Below are positions 1 through 8,019 of a stretch of 64,000 nucleotides of DNA, piece after piece (position 1 is the first letter of the stretch; each line of letters opens with the position of its first letter). A model generated the notes under the pieces. It was not told where the DNA came from, ran no database searches, and saw nothing but the letters and a program-made list of their open reading frames with translations. The stretch is from Amycolatopsis orientalis DSM 43388 (lineage in GTDB: Bacteria > Actinomycetota > Actinomycetes > Mycobacteriales > Pseudonocardiaceae): NCBI RefSeq assembly GCF_000411975.1, contig NZ_ASXG01000099.1, positions 1 to 64,000 of the forward strand. The letters run 5' to 3'. The position numbers and the translations under genes are program-made.

Positions 1-63
1 CGATCGGCGGTCGTGCTGCACGCCGTGATCACCTGGACCAAAGCTTTGTCAGACACGCCCTAG
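1..63 (+). CDS. C-terminal end of a gene that begins outside the window
   Basis: Reading from base 1 gives an open frame of 20 codons ending in TAG at 61-63, with the C-terminal sequence VITWTKALSDTP. The frame has the high G/C third position expected of coding DNA. It is too short to assign a family and could be chance. It would lie just upstream of the VOC gene on the same strand, separated from it by a stretch of about 180 bases in which I see nothing else. Confidence 0.3.
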   Translation, partial: RSAVVLHAVITWTKALSDTP

Positions 64-241
64 GCCACGTCGCACCGGCCTCGCCGCGGCACCAGCGCGT
101 TCCGGCTGCCGTGCCGCCGGGGTCCGAAGCGCTTGGCCTCCACTGGTCCAGACCTCCGCGGAGGTCCTCCGCCAGCCACCACAGTTCGCACGAGCAAATA
201 CCTCCGTGTCGTTTCGGCCGATCCGGGCTTACGTTCGGGCG

Positions 242-838
242 ATGGCGAACGAATTGACCATTCCGCTTCTGCCCTGTCCCTCCGTCGACGAAATCGCGTC
301 GTTCTACGAAATGCTCGGCTTCGGGATCACCTACCGGCAAACCCGGCCGAACCCGCACGTCGCGCTGCGGCGGGAGGACATCAATCTGCACTTCTTCGGG
401 ATGGCCGGCTACGACCCGGCGCAGTCGTACAGCACCTGCCTGGTCATCGTGGCCGACACCGGCGAGCTGTTCGAGGACTTCGCCGCGAGAATGCGTTCCA
501 TGCACGGAAAACTGCTCGTCTCCGGCATCCCGCGGATCACCCGGCCGCGGCTGCGCAACGACCGCTACACCGGCTTCACCCTCGTCGACCCGGGCGGCAA
601 CTGGATCCGGATCCACCAGGCCGGCCAGGCACCGGAAGCGCGGACCAAGCTCGCGAAAGCCATGGAAAACGCCGCACGGCAGGCAGACGCGCACGGCGAC
701 GAACGCCAGGGGCTGAAAATCCTGGAAGGCGCGCTGAAGCGAGCGACCGGCGACGAACCCGAGTTCCAGGCGGCTCGGGAGTACCGCGACGAACTCCTCG
801 AACGCGTCCAAGGGAACCAGCCGCCTCCCCTCGTCTGA
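242..838 (+). CDS. VOC (glyoxalase/bleomycin-resistance) superfamily protein with a C-terminal helical extension
   Basis: The protein has 198 residues from ATG 242; an in-frame ATG at 206 would add 12 unconserved residues. The first ~120 residues look like one VOC module: an early PCPSVDEIASFYEMLGF segment, a central HVALRR/DINLHFFG strand and a late TLVDPGGNWIRIHQ strand, typical of bleomycin-resistance-type binding proteins. Such proteins act as small-molecule binders or metal-dependent lyases/dioxygenases. The last ~70 residues are charged and helical (EARTKLAKAMENAARQ onward), a known extension that may aid dimerisation. No operon partner is visible; the PrsW gene converges from the other strand. 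Substrate unknown. Confidence 0.8.
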   Translation: MANELTIPLLPCPSVDEIASFYEMLGFGITYRQTRPNPHVALRREDINLHFFGMAGYDPAQSYSTCLVIVADTGELFEDFAARMRSMHGKLLVSGIPRITRPRLRNDRYTGFTLVDPGGNWIRIHQAGQAPEARTKLAKAMENAARQADAHGDERQGLKILEGALKRATGDEPEFQAAREYRDELLERVQGNQPPPLV

Positions 839-914
839 GCACGGCCCGGCACGACGGCGCTGTCCGGCGAGGTGAAGCTCGCCAACAGCCAGAGCTTCCC
901 GGCCGGCTCCGCGG

Positions 915-1847
915 TCACCCTCGGACAGTCGGCATCCGCCACAGCACCGCGGACCGCTCCTGCCTGTTCGCGCCGCGGCGTTCCAGGACGAGCCACCCCA
1001 CGCCGACCAAGGCCAATACCACCAGGCCTCCCCAGCTCAGCAGCGTGAAAAGGTTGGCCTGCAAGGGAGTCGGCTGGACTTGGTAGCCCTGTTCGAGCAG
1101 CCAGGACTGCGTCGGCGTGCCGGTGAGCAGCAGTGTGAGGGTCAGCGCGATGCCGTGCATGGAATCCCACAGGGCGTGCAGCACCGAGACGCCGAGGTAC
1201 GACAGGAGCAACCGGCGCGTGAACGCGAAATGCCGGTGGTCGCTGGCGGAGAACAGCACTCCGCCGAGGATCGCGGTCCACAGCCCGTGGCCGACCGGGG
1301 CGAGCAGTCCCCGCAGGATCTCGGTCTGCACCAGGTCGACCAGCGAGAGGCCGTGTTCGGTGAACAACGCGGTGAACGCGTAACCGGCGGATTCGAAGGC
1401 AGCGAAGCCGAACCCGACCGCGGCGCCGAGAATCATGCCGTCCAGGGCGAATTTGCGGGTCAGGCGGCGGGTGAGGAAGGCCAGCGCGGCGAGTTTGACG
1501 GCTTCCTCGACCAGTCCGACGCCGAAGAACAGGCCCGGCGAGGGATGCAGCAGGTACGTCTCCAGCAGGGAGGCCCCCAGCACGCCGAGCACGCCGCCGG
1601 TAATGAACGTGTTCAGCAGCAGTTCGGCCGTCACCTCGCCGCTGTGCCGGCGGCCGAACGCCCAGGCGACGAAGGTGACCGGCACGAGGAAGCTGCCCAG
1701 CAGGACGAGCGTGGGCACCAGGTTCGGATTGCCGGTCGCGAACGTGACGACGACCGTCAGCAGCCACAGCAGCAGCCCGACGCCGAGAATCCGGAGCCAG
1801 GACCGGCGGGGGCGGCTCGGCGCGGAGCCGGTGGACTCGTAGTGCAT
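915..1847 (-). CDS. PrsW-family intramembrane metalloprotease
   Basis: This 310-residue integral membrane protein has about eight hydrophobic segments after a short arginine-rich N terminus. The PrsW/CPBP-like metal-site motifs are present in order: EEAVK at residues 114-118, a GFGFAAFES helix (Glu152), PVGHGLW (His187) and HALWD (His224, Asp228). In Bacillus, PrsW cleaves the anti-sigma factor RsiW; actinobacterial relatives are widespread and their targets are mostly unknown. No anti-sigma factor gene adjoins it. It sits 52 bases downstream of the erythromycin-esterase-like gene on the same strand, so the two could be cotranscribed. Family assignment is firm; the substrate is not predictable. 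Confidence 0.88.
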   Translation of the reverse strand: MHYESTGSAPSRPRRSWLRILGVGLLLWLLTVVVTFATGNPNLVPTLVLLGSFLVPVTFVAWAFGRRHSGEVTAELLLNTFITGGVLGVLGASLLETYLLHPSPGLFFGVGLVEEAVKLAALAFLTRRLTRKFALDGMILGAAVGFGFAAFESAGYAFTALFTEHGLSLVDLVQTEILRGLLAPVGHGLWTAILGGVLFSASDHRHFAFTRRLLLSYLGVSVLHALWDSMHGIALTLTLLLTGTPTQSWLLEQGYQVQPTPLQANLFTLLSWGGLVVLALVGVGWLVLERRGANRQERSAVLWRMPTVRG

Positions 1848-1899
1848 GTCGTCTCCTCAACAGGTCGATGCGCGGCCGGAATTCCTTGCGGGGAGCCAG

Positions 1900-3201
1900 T
1901 TACTGCCCGCTCGGGTACGTCTCGGGCTCCCTGGGGGCCAGTTCCTCCTCGAGCGGATGCAAGGGAGTCAGCGCACTGCTGGAATCACAGTGCACGAAAG
2001 CGTCGTAGCGGCGGGCCGGAACGGTGGGCACGTAGTGCCCGAAGTCGGAGTCCGGGCGATAGACGACGCCGATCGCCCGGTGGCCGCGAAGCTGGTCAGC
2101 CCATCCGGAAGGCTTGCCGGGGAACAAGAAAAGCGTGTCGGCGTCGGGAACCGCTTGGTGCAGCAGCCCTTCGAGGCTGTTCTCCCGCGCCGGGGGAACC
2201 TCCACCCGGGCGGGCGACGCGCCCCAGCGCTCGCCGGCGATCACCGAACCCCGGTGACTGCCGAACCCGACGGCGACCACGCCCTCTCGCTCGTGCCGCT
2301 GGCGCACCAGCTGGCCGAGGTTGAGCAGCCCGGCCGCGGCCATGTCGGTGGCTCGCGCGTCCCCGATGTGGGTGTTGTGCGCCCACACCACCGCCTTGGC
2401 CTGCGGTCCGTAGGCCCGCACGAGCCGGTCGAGAGTGTCGGCGAGATGCCGGTCGCGGACGTTCCAGGACCGCCGGTCCCCGCGCACCAGCTCGCGGTAG
2501 TAGCGTTCCGCACCGGCCACGACCTCGGCGTTCTGCCGGGCGACGAAGCCCGGGTCCAGCCCGGGCGGCGACGAACCGTCCTTCCCGCGGCGCAGCTCCG
2601 CCAGCAGCGCCACGACCTCGTCCCGGCAGCCGTCCGGCACGATCGCGCTGGCCCGCGCGTACCGCTGCGGCTCCCCCGAATACGGCTCGAAACAGCGCCA
2701 CGCGGCCAACGCCCGGTCCACGTGCTCCGGCCGGTGTTCCCGCAGGTAGCCGAGCACCGCGCGCAGGGAGTCCCAGAGGCTGTAGACGTCCAGCCCGTGG
2801 AACCCGACCGGCGGGCGCCCGGCCGAGCGGGCCGCGTTGAACTCCCGCAGCCAGCGCGCGAACTCGGCGACCTCCTCGTTGGCCCACATCCACCGCGGCC
2901 ACCGGTCGAACTCCCACAGCACCTGGGCCGGGTCCTTCGGCACGCCCGGCGCGCCCGAGACACAGCAGTGCAGCCGGTGGCAGTCCGGCCAGTCGCCTTC
3001 CACCGCGACGAACGAGAAGCCCTGTTCGGCGATCAGCCGCCGGGTGATTTCCGCGCGCCACCGGTAGAACTCCGAGGTGCCGTGCGACGCCTCGCCGAGC
3101 AGCACGTACCGGGCGTCGCCGATCCGGTCCAGCAACGGCTCCAGCTCCCCCGGTTCGGGCAGCGGCACCGCTGCCCGGCGAACCTCGTCCACCTCGTCCA
3201 T
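1900..3201 (-). CDS. Erythromycin esterase family protein
   Basis: The predicted protein has 433 residues from ATG 3201, preceded by a GAGGAAGAGG ribosome-binding stretch; a longer frame to 3264 lacks a better signal. It carries the EreA/EreB-like signatures: GEASHGTSEF near residue 38, VAVEGDWPDCH, GFHGLDVYSLWDSL and VWAHNTHIGDA. Family enzymes hydrolyse the macrolactone ester of erythromycin, but most environmental homologues, including this actinomycete form, have no demonstrated macrolide activity and may act on other esters. The His of GEASHG and nearby Glu residues are retained, so it is likely catalytic. Gene order thiI, ere-like, prsW on one strand is compact. Resistance should not be assumed from the name. 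Confidence 0.87.
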   Translation of the reverse strand: MDEVDEVRRAAVPLPEPGELEPLLDRIGDARYVLLGEASHGTSEFYRWRAEITRRLIAEQGFSFVAVEGDWPDCHRLHCCVSGAPGVPKDPAQVLWEFDRWPRWMWANEEVAEFARWLREFNAARSAGRPPVGFHGLDVYSLWDSLRAVLGYLREHRPEHVDRALAAWRCFEPYSGEPQRYARASAIVPDGCRDEVVALLAELRRGKDGSSPPGLDPGFVARQNAEVVAGAERYYRELVRGDRRSWNVRDRHLADTLDRLVRAYGPQAKAVVWAHNTHIGDARATDMAAAGLLNLGQLVRQRHEREGVVAVGFGSHRGSVIAGERWGASPARVEVPPARENSLEGLLHQAVPDADTLFLFPGKPSGWADQLRGHRAIGVVYRPDSDFGHYVPTVPARRYDAFVHCDSSSALTPLHPLEEELAPREPETYPSGQ

Positions 3202-3295
3202 CCGGCCCTCTTCCTCGAACGGCGCCTCGACCCTCCCCGGATATCCGCTGTGGACGGTCGGCACACCTGCCGCGTCCGGTGCGGCTGCCCGCGGC

Positions 3296-4489
3296 TCAGG
3301 CGGGCGCGGGCTGCGCGGGAGCGGGCCACGGCTCGAGAATCCGGGCGGACTCCAGCAGGGTCTCGGCGAGATCGTCCGGACCGAGGCGGCGCTCGATGGC
3401 GGCCAGCCGGTCCGGCGTCGTACGGGTGGCCGCGCGCGGCGGCGCGAGCAGGGAGCAGCAGTCCTCGTCCGGCAGCACCGAAATCTCCGCGGTGCCGATC
3501 CGCCGCGCCTCGTCGATGATCTCCTCCTTGTCCCAGGCGAGAAGCGGACGCAGCAGCGGCAACGAGCATCCGTGCTCGACCGCGGCGAGATTGCTGAGCG
3601 TCTGGCTCGCGACCTGGCCGAGACTGTCGCCGGTCACGACGGCTTCCGCCCCGATCCGGCCGGCGAGCCGCTCCGCGATCCGCAGCATCAGCCGGCGCTG
3701 GGCGGGGATCTGCTCCGGTCCGGCACCCGCCGTGGCCAGCGCGCGCTGCGCCGTTCCGATCGGCACCACATGCAGCCGGGCCTCCCCCTGGAACCCGCCG
3801 AGCACGCGGGCCAGGGCGTACGCCTTGTAGACCGAATCCGGTGCGGCATAAGGCGCACCGGTGAAATGCACGAACTCGCAGCGCAGGCCGCGGCGCATCG
3901 CGCGATAGCCCGCCACCGGCGAGTCGTACCCGCCGGACAGCAGCACCAGCGCCCGGCCGCTCGCCCCGACCGGCAGGCCGCCCTGGCCGCGATGCCGCTG
4001 GACCGAAACGAGCGCGTCGCTGCCGTCCACTTCGACCTCTACCTCGACCTCCGGGTCCCGCAGATCGACCGGCCAGCCGAACTCCCGGCGCACCCGGCTG
4101 CCGACGACCGCGGCGAGTTCCGCGGACGTCAACGGGAACCGCTTGTCCCGCCGCCGGGCCCGCACCGCGAACCGCGGCGCGCTTCCGGCCGCCGCGCGGT
4201 CGCGGACCAGCTCGACCGCGGCGTCTCCGATGGCTTCGGGCGTCCGGGCCGTGCGCAGCGCGGGCTGCACCACACTGATCCCGAACACCCGCCGGGCCCG
4301 CTCGACGATCTCCTCGCGCGGCAGCCCGGACGTCAGCACCAGCACCCCCGACCGGCGGCTGATCCGCAGCACGTCCGGCCCGCCCACGACGCGGTGGATG
4401 CTCTCGAGCAGGCACCGCTCGAACATGCCCCGGTTGCGGCCTTTGAGCATGACCTCGCCGTACTTGAGCACCACGCACCGCCGCGGCAT
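3296..4489 (-). CDS. thiI: tRNA uracil 4-sulfurtransferase ThiI (short form without rhodanese domain)
   Basis: ThiI activates U8 of tRNA by adenylation and transfers sulfur to give 4-thiouridine. The 397-residue protein has an N-terminal ferredoxin-like/THUMP region (KYGEVMLKGRNR near residue 9) and a PP-loop ATP site LLSGGYDSP at 184-191. A late DEDCCSLLAP segment holds Cys344/Cys345, equivalent to the conserved Cys344 of E. coli ThiI. It stops at 397 and so lacks the C-terminal rhodanese domain with the second catalytic Cys, as in many bacteria that use an alternative sulfur carrier. The start ATG 4489 follows GGAGG-like sequence. It is transcribed toward the esterase gene. Confidence in the family is high. 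Confidence 0.9.
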   Translation of the reverse strand: MPRRCVVLKYGEVMLKGRNRGMFERCLLESIHRVVGGPDVLRISRRSGVLVLTSGLPREEIVERARRVFGISVVQPALRTARTPEAIGDAAVELVRDRAAAGSAPRFAVRARRRDKRFPLTSAELAAVVGSRVRREFGWPVDLRDPEVEVEVEVDGSDALVSVQRHRGQGGLPVGASGRALVLLSGGYDSPVAGYRAMRRGLRCEFVHFTGAPYAAPDSVYKAYALARVLGGFQGEARLHVVPIGTAQRALATAGAGPEQIPAQRRLMLRIAERLAGRIGAEAVVTGDSLGQVASQTLSNLAAVEHGCSLPLLRPLLAWDKEEIIDEARRIGTAEISVLPDEDCCSLLAPPRAATRTTPDRLAAIERRLGPDDLAETLLESARILEPWPAPAQPAPA

Positions 4490-4597
4490 CCCGTCAGCCT
4501 CCTTACCTCTCCGTCCGGTGTGCGCGCCACGCCCGCGCCGTACCGCCGGAGCCTCGTCCCACTGCGGTGCGGTCGACCGGCCGCCAGCCGGATGCGG

Positions 4598-4921
4598 TCA
4601 GCTGTCGCGTTCGTCGAGGCGGGCGCGGAGGCCAGTGATGGTGTCGTGGGCGTCGGCGAGTTCGTCTTCCAGCCCGATGATCCGGGCGGCCGAGGCGAGC
4701 GAGTGGCCCTCGTCGAGTTGCTCGCGCAGCCGCAGCACCAGCGACAGCTGACGGCGCGAGTAGCGGCGGTGTCCGCCTCCGGAGCGTTGCGGCCGCACCA
4801 CCTCCGCGGTGTCCAGGCTGCGCAGGAACGCCTGCCGCACCCCGAGCATCTCCGCCGCCTGCCCGGTCGTGTAAGCCGGGTAATCGTCGTCGTCCAGATT
4901 CTCCAGTCCGGCCACGCACAC
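4598..4921 (-). CDS. MerR-family regulator, HspR-like, of the heat-shock locus
   Basis: This 107-residue protein has a MerR winged helix: YTTGQAAEMLGVRQAFLRSLD (recognition helix) then GGHRRYSRRQLSLVLRLREQL, followed by a short coiled coil ending LDERDS. Like HspR it lacks the long effector domain of metal- or drug-sensing MerR proteins. It is divergent from the small gene at 5071 and hsp20, so it probably represses or tunes that locus (inference). The start is GTG at 4921, with GTG 4915 equally possible; a purine-rich GAGGAAGGGGG stretch precedes both. I do not see a perfect HspR HAIR box; a TCGAG-N5-CTCGA inverted repeat lies just upstream. Confidence 0.82.
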   Translation of the reverse strand: MCVAGLENLDDDDYPAYTTGQAAEMLGVRQAFLRSLDTAEVVRPQRSGGGHRRYSRRQLSLVLRLREQLDEGHSLASAARIIGLEDELADAHDTITGLRARLDERDS

Positions 4922-4957
4922 CCCCTTCCTCGGGATCCCGCCTCTCGCACTGCCGAC

Positions 4958-4972
4958 TCGAGGTTATCTCGA
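4958..4972. promoter_or_regulatory. Candidate operator for the MerR-type regulator
   Basis: A perfect inverted repeat TCGAG-GTTAT-CTCGA lies between the divergent MerR-type gene and the promoter at 4981-5009. Its left part ACTCGAG differs by one base from the ACTCAAG half of the HspR HAIR element, but the other HAIR half is absent. Confidence 0.4.
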
Positions 4973-4980
4973 CCGACCGC

Positions 4981-5009
4981 TTGACACAATCTCCAGTCCG
5001 CGCTATAGA
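4981..5009 (+). promoter_or_regulatory. Consensus sigma-70/HrdB-type promoter
   Basis: TTGACA at 4981-4986 and TATAGA at 5004-5009 are separated by exactly 17 bases, an almost ideal housekeeping promoter. It faces the gene at 5071, whose start is about 55 bases from the expected transcription start. Confidence 0.75.
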
Positions 5010-5070
5010 AATAGGCAGACGCGAGAACTGACCTGGGTGCCGACACGACGTAGCCGGGGAGTGATCGACG

Positions 5071-5529
5071 ATGCCGGACACCGCCCGCCGCGAGGACGCG
5101 ACCGCCCGCGCGTTCGCCGAGCTGGTCTGCGCCGATCCGGCCTGGCTGCACGCCGAATTCGCGGCGATCGTCACCGCCGGCTTCCCCGACCCCCCACCGT
5201 CCCCGGAGCCCGCCGACGACGCGCGCCCCCAGCACCCCGGACGCGCCCGCGCCGGGCAGCCGGTCGCGGCGAGCAGGTGGCGGGCGTGGACCCGCGAACG
5301 CCGGGAGCGCTCTCCTCCGTCCCCGGCACGGGAACCCGACAGCCGTGACTTTCGCCCGGGAGGTGATAGCCCGGCGCTACCGGACCCGAGCGGGGAGGTC
5401 TGCCTCCCGCACCAGCCGGAGAGGCTCGTCCAGCCCCGGCAGCGCGTCTCGCGGCGCGATCCCGCGACCGCCCCGCCCCCTTCGGCAGCGCCAGCACGAC
5501 ACACACGAGCACGGTTGCTTTCTCCCTGA
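5071..5529 (+). CDS. Small actinobacterial protein of unknown function in the hsp20 locus
   Basis: ATG 5071 follows GGGGAG at good spacing and a near-consensus promoter. The first ~40 residues (FAELVCADPAWLHAEFAAIV) resemble short conserved proteins that I recall beside hsp20 genes in mycobacteria and Amycolatopsis, which end in an RxRSPP motif; WTRERRERSPPSPAR occurs here at about residues 73-87. The remainder to 5529 is proline/arginine-rich and compositionally poor, so the true protein may be shorter, or a frameshift may separate it from its normal stop. It is expressed toward hsp20. Function unknown. Confidence 0.5.
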   Translation: MPDTARREDATARAFAELVCADPAWLHAEFAAIVTAGFPDPPPSPEPADDARPQHPGRARAGQPVAASRWRAWTRERRERSPPSPAREPDSRDFRPGGDSPALPDPSGEVCLPHQPERLVQPRQRVSRRDPATAPPPSAAPARHTRARLLSP

Positions 5530-5613
5530 ACTGGTCCCGGCCCCGCCGCACCTCGGGCGGGGCCGGATCTCCGCATCACCCCGTAGTCACCACTGAAGAA
5601 AAACTACAGCCGC

Positions 5614-5641
5614 GGGAACAAATAACCCGCACTGGTCGTTG
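5614..5641 (+). promoter_or_regulatory. Sigma-R/SigH-type stress promoter for hsp20
   Basis: GGGAAC at 5614-5619 and GTTG at 5638-5641 are separated by exactly 18 bases, matching the GGGAAT-N18-GTT consensus of Streptomyces SigR and mycobacterial SigH (thiol-oxidation and heat stress). It lies about 70 bases upstream of the hsp20 start. Confidence 0.7.
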
Positions 5642-5712
5642 ACAGAAGTGCAGACGAAACGCCCGCCCCCCTCCGGCGGGCCCCAGGAAGGAGAACAAGG
5701 AGGCGCATGGTC

Positions 5713-6144
5713 ATGCTGATGCGAACCGACCCGTTCCGCGAACTCGACCGGCTGACCCAGCAGTTCTTCGGCGGCAACGGCACCGCCACCCGCCCCGCGG
5801 TCATGCCCATGGACGCTTACCGGTCCGGCAACGACTACGTCGTGCAGTTCGACCTGCCCGGCGTCGCCCCGGACTCCATCGACCTCGACGTCGAACGCAA
5901 CGTGCTGACCGTCAAGGCCGAACGCCGTCCGGACTACGGCGACGACGCCGACGTCCAGGTCACCGAGCGGCCCCGCGGCGTCTTCTCCCGCCAGCTGTTC
6001 CTCGGCGACACCCTCGACACCGACAGCATCAAGGCCGACTACCACGCCGGCGTCCTCACGCTGCGGATCCCGATCGCCGAGCAGGCCAAGCCGCGCAAGA
6101 TCGCCATCGGCAGCAGCGGCGACGCGAAACAGATCAAGGCCTGA
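5713..6144 (+). CDS. Small heat-shock protein, Hsp20/alpha-crystallin family
   Basis: Hsp20 proteins are ATP-independent holdases that bind unfolding proteins in oligomers. From ATG 5713 the protein has 143 residues: a short N-terminal arm (MLMRTDPFRELDRLTQQFFG), an alpha-crystallin domain from about residue 35 (DAYRSGNDYVVQFDLPGV, then DVERNVLTVKAER) and the hallmark hydrophobic-Gly-Val-Leu near the end (YHAGVLTLRIPI). A strong AAGGAGG at 5697-5703 gives 9-base spacing to ATG 5713 and only 3 to ATG 5707, so I prefer 5713. The upstream sigma-R-type promoter implies induction by heat or disulfide stress. It is followed by a hairpin and two small coupled genes. Confidence 0.92.
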   Translation: MLMRTDPFRELDRLTQQFFGGNGTATRPAVMPMDAYRSGNDYVVQFDLPGVAPDSIDLDVERNVLTVKAERRPDYGDDADVQVTERPRGVFSRQLFLGDTLDTDSIKADYHAGVLTLRIPIAEQAKPRKIAIGSSGDAKQIKA

Positions 6145-6154
6145 CCAGCTCAGC

Positions 6155-6183
6155 GTGCCCCGGCTCGCGTACGGCCGGGGCAC
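6155..6183 (+). terminator. Hairpin after hsp20 (terminator or attenuator)
   Basis: A perfect 10-bp stem GTGCCCCGGC / GCCGGGGCAC with a 9-base loop begins 10 bases after the hsp20 stop. No T-run follows, so it may only partly stop transcription into the two downstream genes or protect the hsp20 mRNA 3' end. Confidence 0.55.
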
Positions 6184-6238
6184 CGGTCCCCATCGTCCCC
6201 GTTCGCGTAACCAGCCCGTTCGGAGAACAGCGATTCCG

Positions 6239-6622
6239 ATGCCCCGCACCCGTCCCGCTCCGGATCTCGCGCGCACCCTGGCCGGCGCCGCCCGCTCCGT
6301 CCGGCGCGAGATCCGCGCCCCCGACCTCACCCGGCCCCCGGAAGTGGCCGACCTGCGCGAAACCGGCTGGCAACTGGCCCAGCTCGTCGCCGATCTGTCC
6401 GAGCTGACCGCCCTGCTCGCCGAACACACCGGCGCCCACACCCGGCACCCGGACCGGATCCGCCGCGCCGACGGCTCCCCGGCCGCCCGCGAACTGGCGG
6501 CCGCGTGCCGGGACCTGACCGCCCTGCGCCGCGCCTTCGACAACGCCCACGCCGCCGCCCGCGACTACTACGCCAACCTGACCCACCTCAACCCAGCGCC
6601 GCAGCCCGAGCGATCCCCATGA
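6239..6622 (+). CDS. Hypothetical helical protein of the hsp20 locus
   Basis: This 127-residue protein starts at ATG 6239 with CGGAGAA upstream. It is largely alpha-helical with an arginine-rich start (MPRTRPAPDLARTLAGAARS) and repeated Leu/Ala helices, ending AARDYYANLTHLNPAP. I do not recognise a family. Its stop overlaps the start of the J-domain gene (ATGA at 6619-6622), so the two are translationally coupled and probably function together, perhaps as a cochaperone pair; this is inference from position. No signal peptide or membrane segment is visible. Confidence 0.6.
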   Translation: MPRTRPAPDLARTLAGAARSVRREIRAPDLTRPPEVADLRETGWQLAQLVADLSELTALLAEHTGAHTRHPDRIRRADGSPAARELAAACRDLTALRRAFDNAHAAARDYYANLTHLNPAPQPERSP

Positions 6623-6909
6623 CCCGCCCGTCCGCCGACCCCCACCGCGTCCTCGGCCTGTCCCCCGACGCCACCGAAGCCGAAATCACCACGGCCTACC
6701 GCCGCGCGGTCCGCGCCTGCCACCCCGACACCGCCCACCCCGACCTGGACCGGCTCGCCGCCGTGCTCGAGGCCTACCGGCAACTCCGCCCTCCCCCGAC
6801 CCGCGAAAGCAGTGCCGCACAAGAGATTCCGGTTCGGCGGCACCGTCCGGCGCCCCGCCGGCCCGACCTGCGCGCCGGGCCCGTGCGCCGCCATCCGGAC
6901 ACCCCCTGA
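6619..6909 (+). CDS. Minimal J-domain protein (DnaJ-like cochaperone)
   Basis: The 96-residue protein consists of little more than a J domain: DPHRVLGLSPDATEAEITTAYRRAVRACHPD with the HPD tripeptide at residues 35-37, which stimulates DnaK ATPase. It lacks the Gly/Phe, zinc-finger and C-terminal substrate domains of full DnaJ. The segment after HPD is shorter than usual and the last ~45 residues are Pro/Arg-rich. The gene overlaps the preceding gene by ATGA. A truncated J protein in an hsp20 transcription unit suggests hand-over of Hsp20-held clients to DnaK (inference). Confidence in the J domain is good, in the role moderate. Confidence 0.75.
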   Translation: MTRPSADPHRVLGLSPDATEAEITTAYRRAVRACHPDTAHPDLDRLAAVLEAYRQLRPPPTRESSAAQEIPVRRHRPAPRRPDLRAGPVRRHPDTP

Positions 6910-6934
6910 CTCCGGCGTTTCCCTTCCGTCGGAG
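6910..6934. terminator. Weak hairpin between convergent genes
   Basis: CTCCGGCG and CGTCGGAG form an 8-base stem with one mismatch around a 9-base loop between the J-domain gene and the convergent LLM oxidoreductase gene. Confidence 0.35.
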
Positions 6935-6999
6935 AATCCAGTCCGGAAAACGGGGCGGCAATCAAACCGCCTCCGCCGACGCACGGGTGACCTGCCCGT

Positions 7000-8019
7000 T
7001 CACCGAGACGGCCGGTCCCCGCCCCGGGATTCCGCAACAGGCACCAGCTCGGCGAAATCCGCGACCAGAGTCCTCGGCAACTCGTACGAGCCGACCTCCT
7101 GCAGCAGCACTCCCGACACCCCGGCCTGGCGCAATCCGGTCAGCCGCCCCGCGATCTCGTCCGCCGTGCCGTACAAGCAGAACCGGCGGGCGAACAGCTC
7201 CGCCGCGTCATCGTCCACAAAGGACTCGCACGCCCGGATCGCGGATTCCCACGACTCGGCGTGCAGCAGATCGGGCGACAGGTCCGGCAGGCGTTCGGGC
7301 ACGCGCACCCCGACGCCTGCCTTTTCCAGGAACTCAGCTCCGCCGTTCGCCGCGATGCTGAGGCAGACCGGTTTCAGTTCCCGGGCGTCCCGACGCACGG
7401 TGCCGGTGATCCGGCAGAACGCCGACACGGTGATCGGCACGGCATCCCGGCCGACCGCGCCGTCCGCCACCTGGCGCATCGCGGCCGCCAACGGATCCGG
7501 TGCCACCCCGGACAGGAGAATGGCGCCGTCCGCCAGCTCGCCGGCCAGCCGCAGGTTCCGCGGTCCGCTGGCCGCCACGTGGATCGGCACCGGAACCGGA
7601 TCGCGCAACCGCGTCCGCGCGTCGCCGAAGCCCGTTTCCTCGCCGGAGAGGAGGCGGCGGATCGCGGTCAGCCCGGCGCGCAACCCGGACCGGGTCGACG
7701 GAGCGAGGCCGACCGGCGCGACCGAGCTGTTGCCGACCCCGACGCCGAGGACGAACCGGCCCGGCGCGAGTTCGGCCACTGTCCGCGCCGCGCCGGCTAC
7801 GACCGACGGGTGCCGGGTCACGACGTTCGTCACCGCCGTGCCCAGGCCGATCCTCGACGTGCCCGCGGCGGCCGCGGCCGCGGTGGCGAAGACGTCTCGC
7901 CACAGCAGCTGCGAGTCCGGGAACCACACGTCGTCGAACCCTCGGCGCTCGGCCTCCTGGACGAACTCCACCAGCTCGGGCAGAGGCGCGCACGGCGGGA
8001 CCCGGACGCCGACCCTCAT
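7000..8019 (-). CDS. LLM-class (luciferase-like, probably F420-dependent) oxidoreductase
   Basis: The 339-residue protein starts at ATG 8019, overlapping the transporter stop (ATGA), which sets the start. Luciferase-like barrel features are visible: MRVGVRVPPCAPLPELVEFV, RGFDDVWFPDS (second strand), a TSRIGLGTAVTN segment and GRFVLGVGVGNS. The C-terminal RFCLYGTADEIAGRLTGL loop resembles the cofactor-binding region of actinobacterial F420-dependent MSMEG-type reductases and Mer. It would act in the cytosol on a small organic substrate. Coupling to an MHS-type transporter suggests the imported compound is its substrate (inference). Whether it uses F420 or FMN cannot be decided here. Confidence 0.85.
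   Translation of the reverse strand: MRVGVRVPPCAPLPELVEFVQEAERRGFDDVWFPDSQLLWRDVFATAAAAAAGTSRIGLGTAVTNVVTRHPSVVAGAARTVAELAPGRFVLGVGVGNSSVAPVGLAPSTRSGLRAGLTAIRRLLSGEETGFGDARTRLRDPVPVPIHVAASGPRNLRLAGELADGAILLSGVAPDPLAAAMRQVADGAVGRDAVPITVSAFCRITGTVRRDARELKPVCLSIAANGGAEFLEKAGVGVRVPERLPDLSPDLLHAESWESAIRACESFVDDDAAELFARRFCLYGTADEIAGRLTGLRQAGVSGVLLQEVGSYELPRTLVADFAELVPVAESRGGDRPSR

Noticed and set aside
4930..4975. HspR HAIR element (CTTGAGT-N7-ACTCAAG) before the heat-shock locus
   Set aside because: Only one half resembles HAIR (ACTCGAG at 4956-4962); the second half is missing, so I list only the shorter inverted repeat.
5639..5667. TTGACA at 5639-5644 as a housekeeping promoter for hsp20
   Set aside because: No acceptable -10 follows at 16-18 bases; the overlapping GGGAAC-N18-GTTG explains the sequence better.
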